A stretch of DNA of 64,000 nucleotides from Hymenobacter cheonanensis. Lineage in GTDB: Bacteria > Bacteroidota > Bacteroidia > Cytophagales > Hymenobacteraceae. Below the pieces are notes generated by a model, which worked only from the letters and a program-made list of their open reading frames with translations, was not told the origin of the DNA and did no database searches. Within the stretch, counting starts at the first letter, position 1. Each line of letters begins with the position of its first letter. A program made the translations under genes and the position numbers. Location: positions 124,001-188,000 of the forward strand of contig NZ_JAUQSW010000003.1 in NCBI RefSeq assembly GCF_030581075.1. The letters are read 5' to 3'. Shown piece after piece: positions 1 through 8,938 of this stretch.

Positions 1-153
1 TGGGAGTGTGCCCTCAAGCACCCCGAGGATGGTGCCCGCGAAGGCGCGCAGTTCATCAAGGACCACATTATCCGCGTTACCGACCGCACCTTCGATGATT
101 TTGCGGCGTCGGGCATCGACCAGGCACTTAACAAGACTATATTAGGACTCTAA
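1..153 (+). CDS. Sugar phosphate isomerase/epimerase, C-terminal end (partial)
   Basis: The reading frame is open from the first base and ends in TAA at 151-153, giving the last 50 residues of a protein that starts outside the window. The tail (WECALKHPEDGAREGAQF, then an acidic DDFAASG stretch and a final LGL) resembles the C-terminus of the xylose-isomerase-like TIM-barrel proteins annotated as sugar phosphate isomerase/epimerase in Bacteroidota; this is recognition of a short tail, not of an active site. It lies 18 bp before a cytochrome c gene on the same strand and probably belongs to the same sugar-oxidation cluster as the next four genes. Confidence 0.6.
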   Translation, partial: WECALKHPEDGAREGAQFIKDHIIRVTDRTFDDFAASGIDQALNKTILGL

Positions 154-171
154 ACTTCCCCAGGATTTCCC

Positions 172-657
172 ATGAAAAAGGCTTTTCTCCTTCTGAGCGC
201 GGGCGTGCTGCTCGCAGCCTGTGACTCGGGCTACAAGCAAGACGGCCCCGACCAAATGAGTGCTTCTAAGCAAGCCGGTACCGAAAAAACGGACGAGCTG
301 AATACCGACAGCACCGCCGGCACCAACGTAGCCGCCGTGACCAACCAGATGCAAGTCGACACCGGCAGCACCAAAATTGGTACCGGCGCCACGGGCTCGC
401 CCCACGACAAGGGGGCCAAGCTGATGGCCTCGGCCGACTGCGCCAGCTGCCACCGAGAGCGCGACAAACTGCTAGGCCCCGCCTACACGGCCGTGGCCCA
501 GAAATACCCCGCTACTCCTGCCAACGTGAACATGCTGGCCACCAAAATTATCAAGGGCGGCAGCGGGCACTGGGGCGACATTGCGATGACGCCGCACCCC
601 GCGCTCTCCCAGACCGATGCCCAGGAAATGGTGCGCTATATCCTGAGCCTCAAATAA
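172..657 (+). CDS. Lipoprotein cytochrome c, class I
   Basis: 161 aa. Residues 1-16 form a lipoprotein signal peptide ending in LLAAC (Cys17 is the predicted lipidation site), followed by a Ser/Thr/Gly-rich linker to about residue 78. The C-terminal 80 residues form one small mono-heme domain: CASCH (90-94) binds the heme, and Met139 in DIAMTPHP is the likely distal ligand. A periplasmic, membrane-anchored electron carrier is expected. Small cytochromes like this often sit beside periplasmic sugar dehydrogenases in Bacteroidota, which fits its neighbours (a sugar isomerase tail, a Tat-exported isomerase and DUF1080). The partner dehydrogenase is not in the window. Confidence 0.85.
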   Translation: MKKAFLLLSAGVLLAACDSGYKQDGPDQMSASKQAGTEKTDELNTDSTAGTNVAAVTNQMQVDTGSTKIGTGATGSPHDKGAKLMASADCASCHRERDKLLGPAYTAVAQKYPATPANVNMLATKIIKGGSGHWGDIAMTPHPALSQTDAQEMVRYILSLK

Positions 658-699
658 GACCGTCTTCGTTTTCCTTCTCTTATCCCACCTGCCCTGCCT

Positions 700-1956
700 A
701 TGTCTGCCGCCATCCGGATTAAGCTGTCCATCATGATGTTCCTGGAGTTTTTTATCTGGGGCGCGTGGTTTGTGACGCTCGGCACCTACCTGCTGCACAA
801 CCTGCACGCCACCGGCACGCAGGTAGGCGTAGCGTTTCTTACGCAGTCCATCGGGGCCATCGTGGCGCCGTTCATCATCGGGCTCATTGCCGACCGCTTT
901 TTCTCGGCCCAGAAGATTTTGGGCGTGTTGCACCTGGCGGGCGCGCTACTGCTGTGGCGCGCCTCCTCGGCGCCCGACTTCAATAGCTTTTATCCCAATG
1001 TGCTCACGTACATGGTGTTGTACATGCCCACGCTGGCGCTGGTTAACTCCATCGCCTTCCGGCAGATGAAAGACCCGCAGAAAGAGTTTGGGCCCATCCG
1101 GGTGCTGGGCACGCTGGGTTGGATAGTAGCGGGCGTCATCATTGGCCCTGTTCTACACCTGGAAATCAAGGAAAGCCTGCAAATCACGTTTCTGATGGCA
1201 GCTGGCGCAGCCGCGTTGCTAGGGCTTTTCAGCTTCACGCTGCCTGCCACGCCGCCCGTAAAGAGCGGCCAATCCAGCTCCATCGGCGACCTGCTAGGGC
1301 TCGATGCCATTGGCTTACTTAAAAACCGCTCGTACCTGATTTTCTTCTTGGCATCCATCGCTATCTGTATTCCATTAGCCTTCTACTACGGCTTTACAAA
1401 TCCTTTCCTCAACGAAGTGGGGGTGAAGGATGCCGCCGGCGTGCAAGTACTTGGACAAGCATCCGAGTTATTGTTTATGCTGGCCATTCCACTGCTCTTT
1501 CGTAAACTGGGCGTGAAGAAGATGCTGGCGATTGGTATGGCGGCTTGGGTACTGCGCTACCTATTTTTCGCCTATGGTGGGGCTAGCAATCATTGGATGC
1601 TGATTGCGGGCATTGTGCTGCACGGCGTGTGCTACGACTTCTTCTTCGTAACGGGCCAGATTTATACCGATAACTTGGCTGGCGAACGCTTCAAAAGCTC
1701 GGCCCAGGGCTTTATCACGCTGGCTACCTACGGCGTAGGGATGCTCATCGGCACCCTGCTGTCGGGCGAAATTTTCGATAGGCATACCCTGGCCGGTGGC
1801 GGCCACGACTGGCGCATGATTTGGCTGATTCCGGCCGCCATCGCTGCCGTGGTTCTACTGGCTTTCCTGTTGTTCTTCCGCGAGCGAGCCACTGTAGCGG
1901 CCGGCCAGGATGCGCCGGTAGCCTACGGCGAAGCCTCGGCGGTAGCACCGGGCTAG
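700..1956 (+). CDS. MFS transporter, nucleoside:H+ symporter-like
   Basis: 418 aa, almost entirely hydrophobic, consistent with 12 transmembrane helices. The opening (IKLSIMMFLEFFIWGAWFVT) and the motif FGPIRVLGTLGWIVAGVIIG are typical of the Nuc_H_symport branch (NupG/XapB-like) of the major facilitator superfamily. In Bacteroidota such permeases often sit in sugar or keto-sugar catabolic clusters, so the real substrate may be a sugar rather than a nucleoside (inference). It lies 42 bp after the cytochrome gene and 17 bp before the isomerase gene on the same strand, consistent with one transcript. Confidence 0.8.
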   Translation: MSAAIRIKLSIMMFLEFFIWGAWFVTLGTYLLHNLHATGTQVGVAFLTQSIGAIVAPFIIGLIADRFFSAQKILGVLHLAGALLLWRASSAPDFNSFYPNVLTYMVLYMPTLALVNSIAFRQMKDPQKEFGPIRVLGTLGWIVAGVIIGPVLHLEIKESLQITFLMAAGAAALLGLFSFTLPATPPVKSGQSSSIGDLLGLDAIGLLKNRSYLIFFLASIAICIPLAFYYGFTNPFLNEVGVKDAAGVQVLGQASELLFMLAIPLLFRKLGVKKMLAIGMAAWVLRYLFFAYGGASNHWMLIAGIVLHGVCYDFFFVTGQIYTDNLAGERFKSSAQGFITLATYGVGMLIGTLLSGEIFDRHTLAGGGHDWRMIWLIPAAIAAVVLLAFLLFFRERATVAAGQDAPVAYGEASAVAPG

Positions 1957-1973
1957 CCCCATTATCACTGCCT

Positions 1974-2864
1974 ATGTCTAATTTGAATCGTCGCGCTGCG
2001 CTTAAGGGGCTACTAGCTACCACGGCTACCGTGAGCACCCTGGGTGTGGCCAGCGCTGCCCACCCCATGGAGGAACCCCAAGCCGTTGCCCCTGCGCCGC
2101 TGCTCAACAACATCAGGCAGTCGGTGTGTCGCTGGTGCTTTCAGGATATGCCCTTAGAGCAGCTTTGCGTAGCGGCCAAGGAAATGGGCATTAAAGGCAT
2201 CGACCTAGTGGGGCCGAATGACTGGCCCACGCTTAAGAAGCACGGCCTCGACTCGCCCATGTGCAACGGCGCCGAGCTTAACCTCACCGATGGCTTCAAC
2301 GACCCCCGCTTTCACGCGCAGCTGCAAAAGCAGTACAGCGAAATGATTCCGCGCGTGGGCCAAGCCGGCTACACCAACCTCATCTGCTTTAGCGGCAGCC
2401 GCCGGGGCATGACCGACGAGGTGGGCCTGGCCAATTGCGTGCGCGGCTTGCAGCCGCTGGTGGCCCTGGCCGAAAAGCACAAAGTAGTGCTGGTAATGGA
2501 GCTGCTCAACAGCAAAATAGACCACCACGACTACCAGTGCGACCACACAAGCTGGGGCGTGGCCCTAGCCAAAAAGCTGGGCACTGAGCACTTCAAGCTG
2601 CTCTACGACATCTACCACATGCAGATTGACGAGGGCGATGTCATCCGCACTATTAAAGACAACCACGCCTACATTGCGCATTACCACACCGCCGGTGTGC
2701 CCGGCCGCCACGAACTCGACGACACCCAGGAGCTGAATTACCCGGCCATTATGCGGGCTATCAAGGCCACCGGCTTCCAGGGCTACGTGGCCCAGGAGTT
2801 CATTCCGACCAAGCCCGACAAGCTGGCTTCGTTACGCCAGGCTGTGCGCCTCTGCGACGTGTAG
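1974..2864 (+). CDS. Tat-exported TIM-barrel hydroxypyruvate isomerase-like protein
   Basis: 296 aa from the ATG at 1974; the frame is open further upstream but would overlap the permease gene. The N-terminus has a twin-arginine signal (NRRAALKGLLATTATVSTLG) ending near an AxA site at about residue 28. The rest is a xylose-isomerase-like TIM barrel of the hydroxypyruvate isomerase (Hyi) type, with acidic and histidine residues in the usual metal-binding strands: VMELLNSKIDHHDY, LLYDIYHMQIDEGD, IAHYHTAGVPGRHELDD and YVAQEFIPT. It probably isomerises a keto-sugar or sugar acid in the periplasm. The exact substrate cannot be read from the sequence. Confidence 0.8.
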   Translation: MSNLNRRAALKGLLATTATVSTLGVASAAHPMEEPQAVAPAPLLNNIRQSVCRWCFQDMPLEQLCVAAKEMGIKGIDLVGPNDWPTLKKHGLDSPMCNGAELNLTDGFNDPRFHAQLQKQYSEMIPRVGQAGYTNLICFSGSRRGMTDEVGLANCVRGLQPLVALAEKHKVVLVMELLNSKIDHHDYQCDHTSWGVALAKKLGTEHFKLLYDIYHMQIDEGDVIRTIKDNHAYIAHYHTAGVPGRHELDDTQELNYPAIMRAIKATGFQGYVAQEFIPTKPDKLASLRQAVRLCDV

Positions 2865-2915
2865 CAGCTGCTAGCCCACCCATTCTTTCCGCCCACCCTT
2901 TTCTTTCCTCGCTCT

Positions 2916-3692
2916 ATGAAGATTTCCCTTCTCACTGGTGCGCTCCTGTTGAGCACGGCTGTCCTAGCCCAGGCGCAGCAGGCCGGTAAGCCCGAAGACA
3001 CCGAAGTGTACGAGCCCGTGCCGAAAGTCGTGACGGCCAGCCCCAACCTGGCCACGCCGCCCTCCGATGCCCTCGTTTTGTTTGATGGCAAAGACCTGAG
3101 CCAGTGGGTAATGGCCGACGACCGCAATGCACCGGCCAAGTGGAAAGTCTCTGGCGGGATGTTCACCGTCGATAAAACCACTGGCAATATCGAAACCAAA
3201 AAGGCCTTCACCAACTACCAATTGCACCTGGAGTGGCGCATTCCGGCTAACATTAGCGGCACGGGGCAGGCGCGCGGCAACAGCGGCGTGTTTCTGGCCT
3301 CGCTGGGTAAGGGTGACCTGGGCTACGAGCTGCAAATCGTTGACTCGTACCAGAACAAAACCTACGTCAATGGCATGGCCGGCAGCATCTACAAGCAGCG
3401 CGTGCCCCTGGCCAACCCCGCCCGCAAGCCCGGCGAGTGGCAGTCGTATGACGTAGTCTGGATGGCGCCCACCTTCAAGGCCGACGGCTCGGTGCAAACG
3501 CCCGCCCGCGTCACGGTCTTCTTCAACGGCGTGCTGGTGCAAAACAACGTGGAGCTGGCCGGTCCCACCCGCTACATCGGCCCCCCTAGCTACGAGGGCC
3601 AGAAGGCCGGCCCCGCGCCCATCAAGCTGCAAGCCCACGGCGATAAGAGCGAGCCCGACAGCTTCCGCAACATCTGGGTGCGCGAGCTATAA
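2916..3692 (+). CDS. DUF1080 (3-keto-disaccharide hydrolase-like) secreted protein
   Basis: 258 aa with a signal peptide (MKISLLTGALLLSTAVLAQA). The mature part is a concanavalin-like jelly roll of the DUF1080 family: LFDGKDLSQWVMADD, the core LHLEWRIP, GNSGVFLAS, YELQIVDSY and a C-terminal RNIWVREL. Characterised members cleave glycosides whose sugar has been oxidised at C3 (3-keto-glucosides). It is the last gene of the cluster and is followed by a strong terminator at 3728. Together with the isomerase, the cytochrome and the permease this supports a pathway in which sugars are oxidised and then cleaved (inference). Confidence 0.82.
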   Translation: MKISLLTGALLLSTAVLAQAQQAGKPEDTEVYEPVPKVVTASPNLATPPSDALVLFDGKDLSQWVMADDRNAPAKWKVSGGMFTVDKTTGNIETKKAFTNYQLHLEWRIPANISGTGQARGNSGVFLASLGKGDLGYELQIVDSYQNKTYVNGMAGSIYKQRVPLANPARKPGEWQSYDVVWMAPTFKADGSVQTPARVTVFFNGVLVQNNVELAGPTRYIGPPSYEGQKAGPAPIKLQAHGDKSEPDSFRNIWVREL

Positions 3693-3727
3693 GTAAGCCC
3701 TGCCGCAGCTAGCCGTAGCTTTGTGCC

Positions 3728-3763
3728 GAAAGAGCCGACCAGTATATGCTGGTCGGCTCTTTC
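3728..3763 (+). terminator. Rho-independent terminator after the DUF1080 gene
   Basis: A 15-bp perfect stem (GAAAGAGCCGACCAG paired with its complement) closes a six-base TATATG loop. The run of U is short (CTTTCGTTTCG). It ends the keto-sugar cluster. Confidence 0.8.
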
Positions 3764-3806
3764 GTTTCGAAAGTCGTTAGCGCGTATCTACCCTATCTTT
3801 TAGCCC

Positions 3807-4133
3807 ATGCAGCCCAACCAACCCGCAAACCCTGACCCCAACGCACTCAACATTGAGCTAACCGAAGCCATCGCCGAAGGCGAATACGCCAACTTGGCCC
3901 TTATCGCCCACAGCACCAGCGAGTTCGTGGTCGACTTTATCCGCATGATGCCCGGCGCGCCCAAAGCCAAAGTCAAGGCCCGCATCATTCTCACCCCCGA
4001 GCACGCCAAGCGCCTGCTCGCTGCCCTTGAGGAAAACGTACAGCGCTTCGAGCAGAGCTACGGGCCCATCAAGCTGCACCAGGAAGCAGTTACCTACCCC
4101 ATGAATTTTGGGGGCGCGGTAGGGGAGGCCTAG
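3807..4133 (+). CDS. DUF3467 family protein
   Basis: 108 aa, cytosolic, no signal peptide. The pattern IELTEAIAEGEYANLALIAH, then STSEFVVDFIRMMPG, VKARIILTPEHAKRLLAALE and a C-terminal tail is that of DUF3467, a small conserved family of unknown role common in Bacteroidota. A TATCTTTT box at 3793-3800 resembles a -7 element but lies only a few bases before the start codon. The gene sits alone between a terminator and the rpsL promoter. Confidence 0.8.
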   Translation: MQPNQPANPDPNALNIELTEAIAEGEYANLALIAHSTSEFVVDFIRMMPGAPKAKVKARIILTPEHAKRLLAALEENVQRFEQSYGPIKLHQEAVTYPMNFGGAVGEA

Positions 4134-4172
4134 AAGGGCTCGCCGGTACGGAAAATTAACTTTTTCAGCGAG

Positions 4173-4204
4173 TTTGCTATTGCCAAACTATTTTCTTACC
4201 TTTG
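4173..4204 (+). promoter_or_regulatory. Promoter of the rpsL (str) operon
   Basis: A Bacteroidota-type promoter: TTTG at 4173-4176, a 20-bp spacer, and TACCTTTG at 4197-4204, matching the -33 TTTG / -7 TAnnTTTG consensus. The start codon of rpsL lies 50 bp further on. Confidence 0.8.
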
Positions 4205-4253
4205 CAGGCCTGAAAATTTGGGAGCAAACGGCTCTCGTTCAACCAATCGCTAA

Positions 4254-4682
4254 ATGCCAACCATCAACCAACTAGTACGGAAAGGTCGCGAGGCTCTGAC
4301 TACCAAGTCAAAGTCGCCCGCCCTTGATTCGTGCCCGCAGCGTCGGGGCGTATGCACTCGCGTGTATACCACCACGCCTAAGAAGCCGAACTCGGCTATG
4401 CGCAAAGTGGCCCGTGTGCGCCTTACCAACGGTAAGGAAGTAAACGCATACATTCCCGGTGAAGGCCACAACCTCCAGGAGCACAGCATTGTGCTCATCC
4501 GCGGAGGCCGGGTAAAAGACTTGCCAGGTGTTCGTTACCACATCATCCGTGGTGCCCTCGACACGGCAGGTGTAAGCGGCCGCTTGCAGCGTCGCTCGAA
4601 GTACGGCGCCAAGCGCCCGAAGCCGGGCCAGGTTGCAGCCGCTGGTAAAGGTGGTAAGCCGGCACCCGGCAAGAAGAAGTAA
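4254..4682 (+). CDS. rpsL: 30S ribosomal protein S12
   Basis: 142 aa. S12 lies at the decoding centre of the small subunit. The conserved stretches [30 protein letters not shown], the [10 protein letters not shown] loop and [11 protein letters not shown] are all present. The C-terminus is extended by a Gly/Lys/Pro-rich tail ([12 protein letters not shown]). First gene of the str operon, with its promoter at 4173. Confidence 0.98.
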   Translation: MPTINQLVRKGREALTTKSKSPALDSCPQRRGVCTRVYTTTPKKPNSAMRKVARVRLTNGKEVNAYIPGEGHNLQEHSIVLIRGGRVKDLPGVRYHIIRGALDTAGVSGRLQRRSKYGAKRPKPGQVAAAGKGGKPAPGKKK

Positions 4683-4687
4683 TTTAT

Positions 4688-4773
4688 TAGTTGCCAGTTG
4701 TTAGTTGTCAGCCGCTAGGGCTGCAAAGCCCGCTTTAAGCGGCTGACAACTAACAACTACCAACTGACAACTA
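4688..4773. repeat. Palindrome with heptamer-built arms (rpsL-rpsG gap)
   Basis: A perfect 21-bp inverted repeat (arms 4696-4716 and 4738-4758) with further pairing outside it. The arms are built of 7-nt units such as TAGTTGT, CAGTTGG and TAGTTGT, and the right arm carries one heptamer more than the left. The loop is about 21 nt. It fills almost the whole gap between rpsL and rpsG and would form a stable RNA hairpin in the str transcript. Confidence 0.85.
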
Positions 4774-4781
4774 TATAAACC

Positions 4782-5249
4782 ATGCGTAAGTCAAAACCGA
4801 AAAAGCGCATTCTCCTGCCGGACCCCAAGTTCAAGGAGACGCTCGTAACCCGCTTCGTCAACTACATGATGTATGACGGGAAAAAGAACCTGGCCTACAC
4901 CATTTTCTACGATGCCGTAGAACAGGTGGAGACCCGCACCAAGGAAAGCGGCCTCGAAATGTGGCGCAAAGCGTTGAACAACGTGATGCCGACCGTAGAG
5001 GTAAAGAGCCGCCGCGTAGGTGGTGCTACCTTCCAGGTGCCGATTGAAGTGCGCGCCGACCGCCGCATCGCGGTAGGCTCGAAGTGGCTGATTCAGTACG
5101 CGCGTCGCCGTGGGGAGAAAACCATGAAGGACAAGCTGGCTGGTGAAATCATTGCCGCTGCCAAAGGGGAAGGTGCTGCCGTTAAGAAAAAGGACGACAC
5201 CCACCGCATGGCCGAAGCCAACAAGGCGTTCTCGCACTTCCGTTTCTAA
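4782..5249 (+). CDS. rpsG: 30S ribosomal protein S7
   Basis: 155 aa. S7 nucleates assembly of the 30S head and lies at the mRNA exit channel. [36 protein letters not shown], the [19 protein letters not shown] signature and the C-terminal [10 protein letters not shown] are typical. Second gene of the str operon. Confidence 0.98.
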   Translation: MRKSKPKKRILLPDPKFKETLVTRFVNYMMYDGKKNLAYTIFYDAVEQVETRTKESGLEMWRKALNNVMPTVEVKSRRVGGATFQVPIEVRADRRIAVGSKWLIQYARRRGEKTMKDKLAGEIIAAAKGEGAAVKKKDDTHRMAEANKAFSHFRF

Positions 5250-5257
5250 TCTATCGG

Positions 5258-5343
5258 GCGTTTAGCGGGTTGTTGAGTTTAGATTGAATGTTTAACCAGC
5301 TTTGGTTGTCTTCACCGCTAGACTCATCAATCCGCTAACGCGC
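5258..5343. repeat. Imperfect palindrome in the rpsG-fusA gap
   Basis: The arms GCGTTTAGCGGGTTGTTGAG (from 5258) and CTCATCAATCCGCTAACGC (to about 5341) pair imperfectly, with a loop of about 35 nt. Size and position match the rpsL-rpsG palindrome, so it probably belongs to the same class of intergenic hairpins. Confidence 0.6.
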
Positions 5344-5359
5344 TAATTAACCTACCGTA

Positions 5360-7498
5360 ATGGCAGTCAACAAAGAGCTACAATATCTGCGCAATATTGG
5401 CATCATGGCCCACATTGACGCGGGCAAGACGACCACTTCGGAGCGCATTCTGTACTACACCGGCAAAACCCACAAAATTGGGGAGGTGCACGACGGAGCC
5501 GCTACGATGGACTGGATGGAGCAGGAGCAGGAGCGTGGTATCACCATCACCTCGGCTGCTACGACCACCTTCTGGAACTACCCCACCGATGCCCAGGGCA
5601 ACACGGTGCCGGATACGCACCAGTACAAGATTAACCTCATAGATACCCCCGGTCACGTTGACTTTACGGTAGAGGTAGAGCGCTCGTTGCGCGTGCTCGA
5701 CGGGGCAGTAGCCCTGTTCTGCGCCGTATCGGGCGTAGAGCCCCAGTCGGAAACGGTATGGCGCCAGGCTGACAAGTACAGCGTGCCCCGTATCTGCTTC
5801 GTAAACAAGATGGACCGTGCGGGTGCCGACTTCTTCAAGGCAGTAAGCGAAATCAAGGATAAGCTCGGCGCTAACCCCGTGCCGCTGCAAATCCCGATTG
5901 GTGCCGAAGACACCTTCAAAGGGGTAGTTGACCTGCTGACTGGCAAAGCCATCGTGTGGGACGACGCTACCGAAGGCAAATCGTACAACGAAATCCCGGT
6001 TCCCGAAGACCTCGTGGACACCGTGGCCGAGTGGCGCGAGAAGCTCATTGAGAGCGTAGCTGAGTACGACGACACCTTGATGGAGAAATTCTTCGAGGAC
6101 CCGGAAAGCATTACCCGCGACGAAATGATGGTTGTTATCCGCAAAGCGGTTATCGACATGAAGTTCTCGCCCGTACTGTGCGGCTCGGCCTTCAAAAACA
6201 AGGGTGTGCAGACCATGCTGGATGCCGTTATGGCTTACCTGCCGTCGCCGCTCGACATGCCCGCCATTCTGGGCACCAACCCCGACACCGGGGCTGAAGT
6301 TGAGCGCCACCCCGACAACTCGGAGCCCTTCACGGCCCTAGCGTTCAAGATTGCTACCGACCCGTATGTTGGCCGTCTGTGCTTCTTCCGCTGCTACTCG
6401 GGCCAGCTTGATGGTGGTTCGTACGTACTAAACAACCGCACCGGCAAGAAAGAGCGTATCTCGCGCCTTATGCAGATGCACTCCAACAAGCAGAATCCGA
6501 TTGAGAAAATTCAGGCGGGTGACATTGCGGCTGGCGTAGGCTTCAAAGACATCAAAACTGGTGATACGCTCACCGACGAGAAGAACCCGCTGGTTCTGGA
6601 GTCGATGTCGTTCCCGGAGCCGGTAATCGGCTACGCAATCGAGCCGAAGACGCAGGCCGACGTTGACAAAATGGGTATGGCTATCGCCAAGCTCATCGAA
6701 GAAGACCCGACCCTGCGCGTGAACACCGACGAAGAGACTGGCCAGACCGTACTGCGCGGCATGGGCGAACTCCACTTGGAAATCATCATCGACCGTATGC
6801 GTCGCGAATTCAAAGTAGAAATCAACCAAGGTGCTCCCCAGGTTGCCTACAAAGAAATCCTGACCAAGAAGGTTGACCACCGCGAAACGTACAAGAAGCA
6901 AACTGGTGGCCGCGGTAAGTTCGGCGACATCGTGTTTGAGCTTGGCCCGAAAGAGACAGAGCCCGAGAAGCCCGGCTTCGAATTTGACAATGCTATCGTG
7001 GGCGGTGTTATCCCCCGCGAATTCATTGCCCCGATTCAAAAAGGCTTTGAAGAGGCTATGAAGCAGGGCCCGCTAGCCGGCTTCCCCATCGAAGGCATGA
7101 AGGTGCGCCTGTACCACGGCTCGTTCCACGACGTTGACTCGGACGCCCTGTCGTTCGAACTCGCCGCCCGGGGTGGTTTCCGCGAAGCAGCCCGCAAGGC
7201 TGGTCCGAAACTGCTCGAGCCCATCATGGCCGTGGAAGTGGTTTGCCCCGACGAGTACACCGGCCCGGTAACGGGTGACCTGAACCGCCGCCGTGGCCTG
7301 ATGAAAGGCATGGACACTAAAGGCGGTGCGCAGATTATCAAAGCCGATGTACCCCTCTCTGAGCTGTTTGGCTACGTAACCGACCTGCGCACGCTGTCGT
7401 CGGGCCGTGCCTCGGCTTCGCTGACTTTCTCGCACTACGAGGTAGTACCGCAAAACATGGCAGATGCCATCGTCGCCAAAATCAAAGGCGGCAAATAG
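5360..7498 (+). CDS. fusA: Elongation factor G
   Basis: 712 aa, full length. EF-G is the GTPase that drives translocation and, with RRF, ribosome recycling. G-domain motifs are intact: AHIDAGKTT (P-loop), [11 protein letters not shown] (switch I), DTPGHVDF (G3) and NKMD (G4). Domains II to V follow, including the domain IV stretch [16 protein letters not shown] and the C-terminal [20 protein letters not shown]. Third gene of the str operon, in the common Bacteroidota order rpsL-rpsG-fusA-rpsJ. Confidence 0.98.
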   Translation: MAVNKELQYLRNIGIMAHIDAGKTTTSERILYYTGKTHKIGEVHDGAATMDWMEQEQERGITITSAATTTFWNYPTDAQGNTVPDTHQYKINLIDTPGHVDFTVEVERSLRVLDGAVALFCAVSGVEPQSETVWRQADKYSVPRICFVNKMDRAGADFFKAVSEIKDKLGANPVPLQIPIGAEDTFKGVVDLLTGKAIVWDDATEGKSYNEIPVPEDLVDTVAEWREKLIESVAEYDDTLMEKFFEDPESITRDEMMVVIRKAVIDMKFSPVLCGSAFKNKGVQTMLDAVMAYLPSPLDMPAILGTNPDTGAEVERHPDNSEPFTALAFKIATDPYVGRLCFFRCYSGQLDGGSYVLNNRTGKKERISRLMQMHSNKQNPIEKIQAGDIAAGVGFKDIKTGDTLTDEKNPLVLESMSFPEPVIGYAIEPKTQADVDKMGMAIAKLIEEDPTLRVNTDEETGQTVLRGMGELHLEIIIDRMRREFKVEINQGAPQVAYKEILTKKVDHRETYKKQTGGRGKFGDIVFELGPKETEPEKPGFEFDNAIVGGVIPREFIAPIQKGFEEAMKQGPLAGFPIEGMKVRLYHGSFHDVDSDALSFELAARGGFREAARKAGPKLLEPIMAVEVVCPDEYTGPVTGDLNRRRGLMKGMDTKGGAQIIKADVPLSELFGYVTDLRTLSSGRASASLTFSHYEVVPQNMADAIVAKIKGGK

Positions 7499-7542
7499 TT
7501 TTTTTAGCTTGTCATCCCTGAGGTAATCGGCCTCTCTCAACA

Positions 7543-7848
7543 ATGAATCAGAAAATCAGAATCAAGCTGAAAAGCTACGACCACAACCTGGTCGACAAAT
7601 CTGCCGAGAAAATCGTGAAAGCGGTTAAAGCTACCGGCGCTATCGTAAGCGGCCCGATTCCGTTGCCCACGGAAAAGGAGAAGTACACCGTACTGCGCTC
7701 GCCCCACGTGAACAAGAAGAGCCGGGAGCAATTCCAGCTTTGCACGTACAAGCGCTTGGTTGACATCTTCTCGACCAGCAGCAAGACGGTAGATGCCCTG
7801 ATGAAGCTCGAACTGCCCAGCGGCGTCGACGTTGAAATCAAAGTCTGA
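7543..7848 (+). CDS. rpsJ: 30S ribosomal protein S10
   Basis: 101 aa. S10 sits in the 30S head and also acts in transcription antitermination with Nus[21 protein letters not shown], the loop [20 protein letters not shown] and [12 protein letters not shown] are conserved. In related genomes rplC normally follows directly. Here a terminator and two envelope-polysaccharide genes intervene. Confidence 0.98.
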   Translation: MNQKIRIKLKSYDHNLVDKSAEKIVKAVKATGAIVSGPIPLPTEKEKYTVLRSPHVNKKSREQFQLCTYKRLVDIFSTSSKTVDALMKLELPSGVDVEIKV

Positions 7849-7867
7849 GCCTAGTATGTAAGCGAAT

Positions 7868-7904
7868 AAAAGCCCCGTTGGCATTGTCCAACGGGGCTTT
7901 TTGT
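7868..7904. terminator. Bidirectional terminator between rpsJ and the glycosyltransferase gene
   Basis: AAAAGCCCCGTTGG and its complement flank a CATTGT loop, with A-runs on one side and T-runs on the other, so it can serve both the convergent rpsJ (+) and glycosyltransferase (-) transcripts. It cuts the usual rpsJ-rplC continuity. Confidence 0.9.
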
Positions 7905-7908
7905 TTGC

Positions 7909-8745
7909 TTATGAAGGAATTACTTTTTTCACTAAGCCATACGGCGTGAAAGCTACTTTGTCGCGTAGCACCTGCTCGTACAAGGCTTTGCTGACTTCGG
8001 GCCGCGGTAATAGCTTGTGGTGGCAATGGTAAGTGACCGCAATATTGAGCAAAGGAATAATTTTAACCCCTAGCAACCGCAGGCGAAACTCGATGTCCGA
8101 ATCTTCGCCAAACGTAGGCGCAGTGTAGCGCTCGTCGAAGCCATTGATAGCTTCGAGGTCAGCCTTCATGGCCGAGAAGTTGGCCCCTAGCAGGCCGCGC
8201 TCCTTGCGGTTGAAATAGCGCCGCAGCGCCGGATGAACGACGTAGAAGCCATTCATAAAATGAAAAGTCCGGCGGGCTAGAAAATCCACGAGCTGACCTA
8301 GCATGGTAGCCGGATTTTGCAATATGCCCTGGCGCACCCGCTCGGGCGTGAGCTGGCGAGTAAGCCGGTCCGATATATCAATGCGCCGCCCGGCCAGGCA
8401 CCGGCCAAGACCCCCATGTGCCAGGTGCTCGGCCACAAAAGCCGGGTGTGGAATGCAATCGCCATCCAGGAAGATGAGCTGCGCCCCCAGCGCCGACCGA
8501 ATGGATACGTTAAGAATTTGGTTTTTGCGAAAGCCGGCATCGGCGTGCCAGTTGTGGCGAATGCGCAGCGGCGAACGGGCAATCAAAGCGGCCAGATGGC
8601 TGACGAAAGCGGCGTTGGAGCCATCATCAGAGATGATAACTTCAAAGTCAGGCTCGGTTTGCGTTTCAAGCCCCGCCAGCACTAGCTGCAGAAAGTCGAA
8701 CCGATTATATACAGAAATAATAAGGGATGCTTTGGGAGATTGCAT
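7909..8745 (-). CDS. Family 2 glycosyltransferase
   Basis: 278 aa from the ATG at 8745 (MQSPKASLIISVYNRFD). The frame is open to 8796, but the extra 17 residues do not look like GT2. The GT-A fold is clear: nucleotide-binding start SLIISVYNRFDF, EVIISDDGS, the DxD-like FLDGDCIPH for metal/nucleotide sugar, and the C-terminal acceptor region GFDERYTAPTFGEDSDIEFRL. No membrane segment is seen, so it probably works at the cytoplasmic face on a glycan precursor. It is divergent from the O-antigen ligase gene; both are probably for surface polysaccharide. The sugar donor is unknown. Confidence 0.88.
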   Translation of the reverse strand: MQSPKASLIISVYNRFDFLQLVLAGLETQTEPDFEVIISDDGSNAAFVSHLAALIARSPLRIRHNWHADAGFRKNQILNVSIRSALGAQLIFLDGDCIPHPAFVAEHLAHGGLGRCLAGRRIDISDRLTRQLTPERVRQGILQNPATMLGQLVDFLARRTFHFMNGFYVVHPALRRYFNRKERGLLGANFSAMKADLEAINGFDERYTAPTFGEDSDIEFRLRLLGVKIIPLLNIAVTYHCHHKLLPRPEVSKALYEQVLRDKVAFTPYGLVKKVIPS

Positions 8746-8855
8746 AAACAAAAGTAGCTGCTGCCCAAGCACCCGAGGCAGCCGGGCCGCGGCCAAGCCC
8801 GGCTAGGGTGTTGAGGAGTGATGTTAAATATAGGAGAGGGCACTTCACTTGGCCC

Positions 8856-8863
8856 TACCTTTG
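8856..8863 (+). promoter_or_regulatory. Putative -7 box of the O-antigen ligase gene
   Basis: TACCTTTG matches TAnnTTTG and lies 75 bp before the start codon. No good -33 TTTG is seen at the right distance, so this is tentative. Confidence 0.45.
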
Positions 8864-8938
8864 CCTGGCGTGCATAAGCTTGGAGTTTCCATCGTAAGCG
8901 AGCCAAAGCTTGCAACACACCCAAGCACCGTTTCCTGA

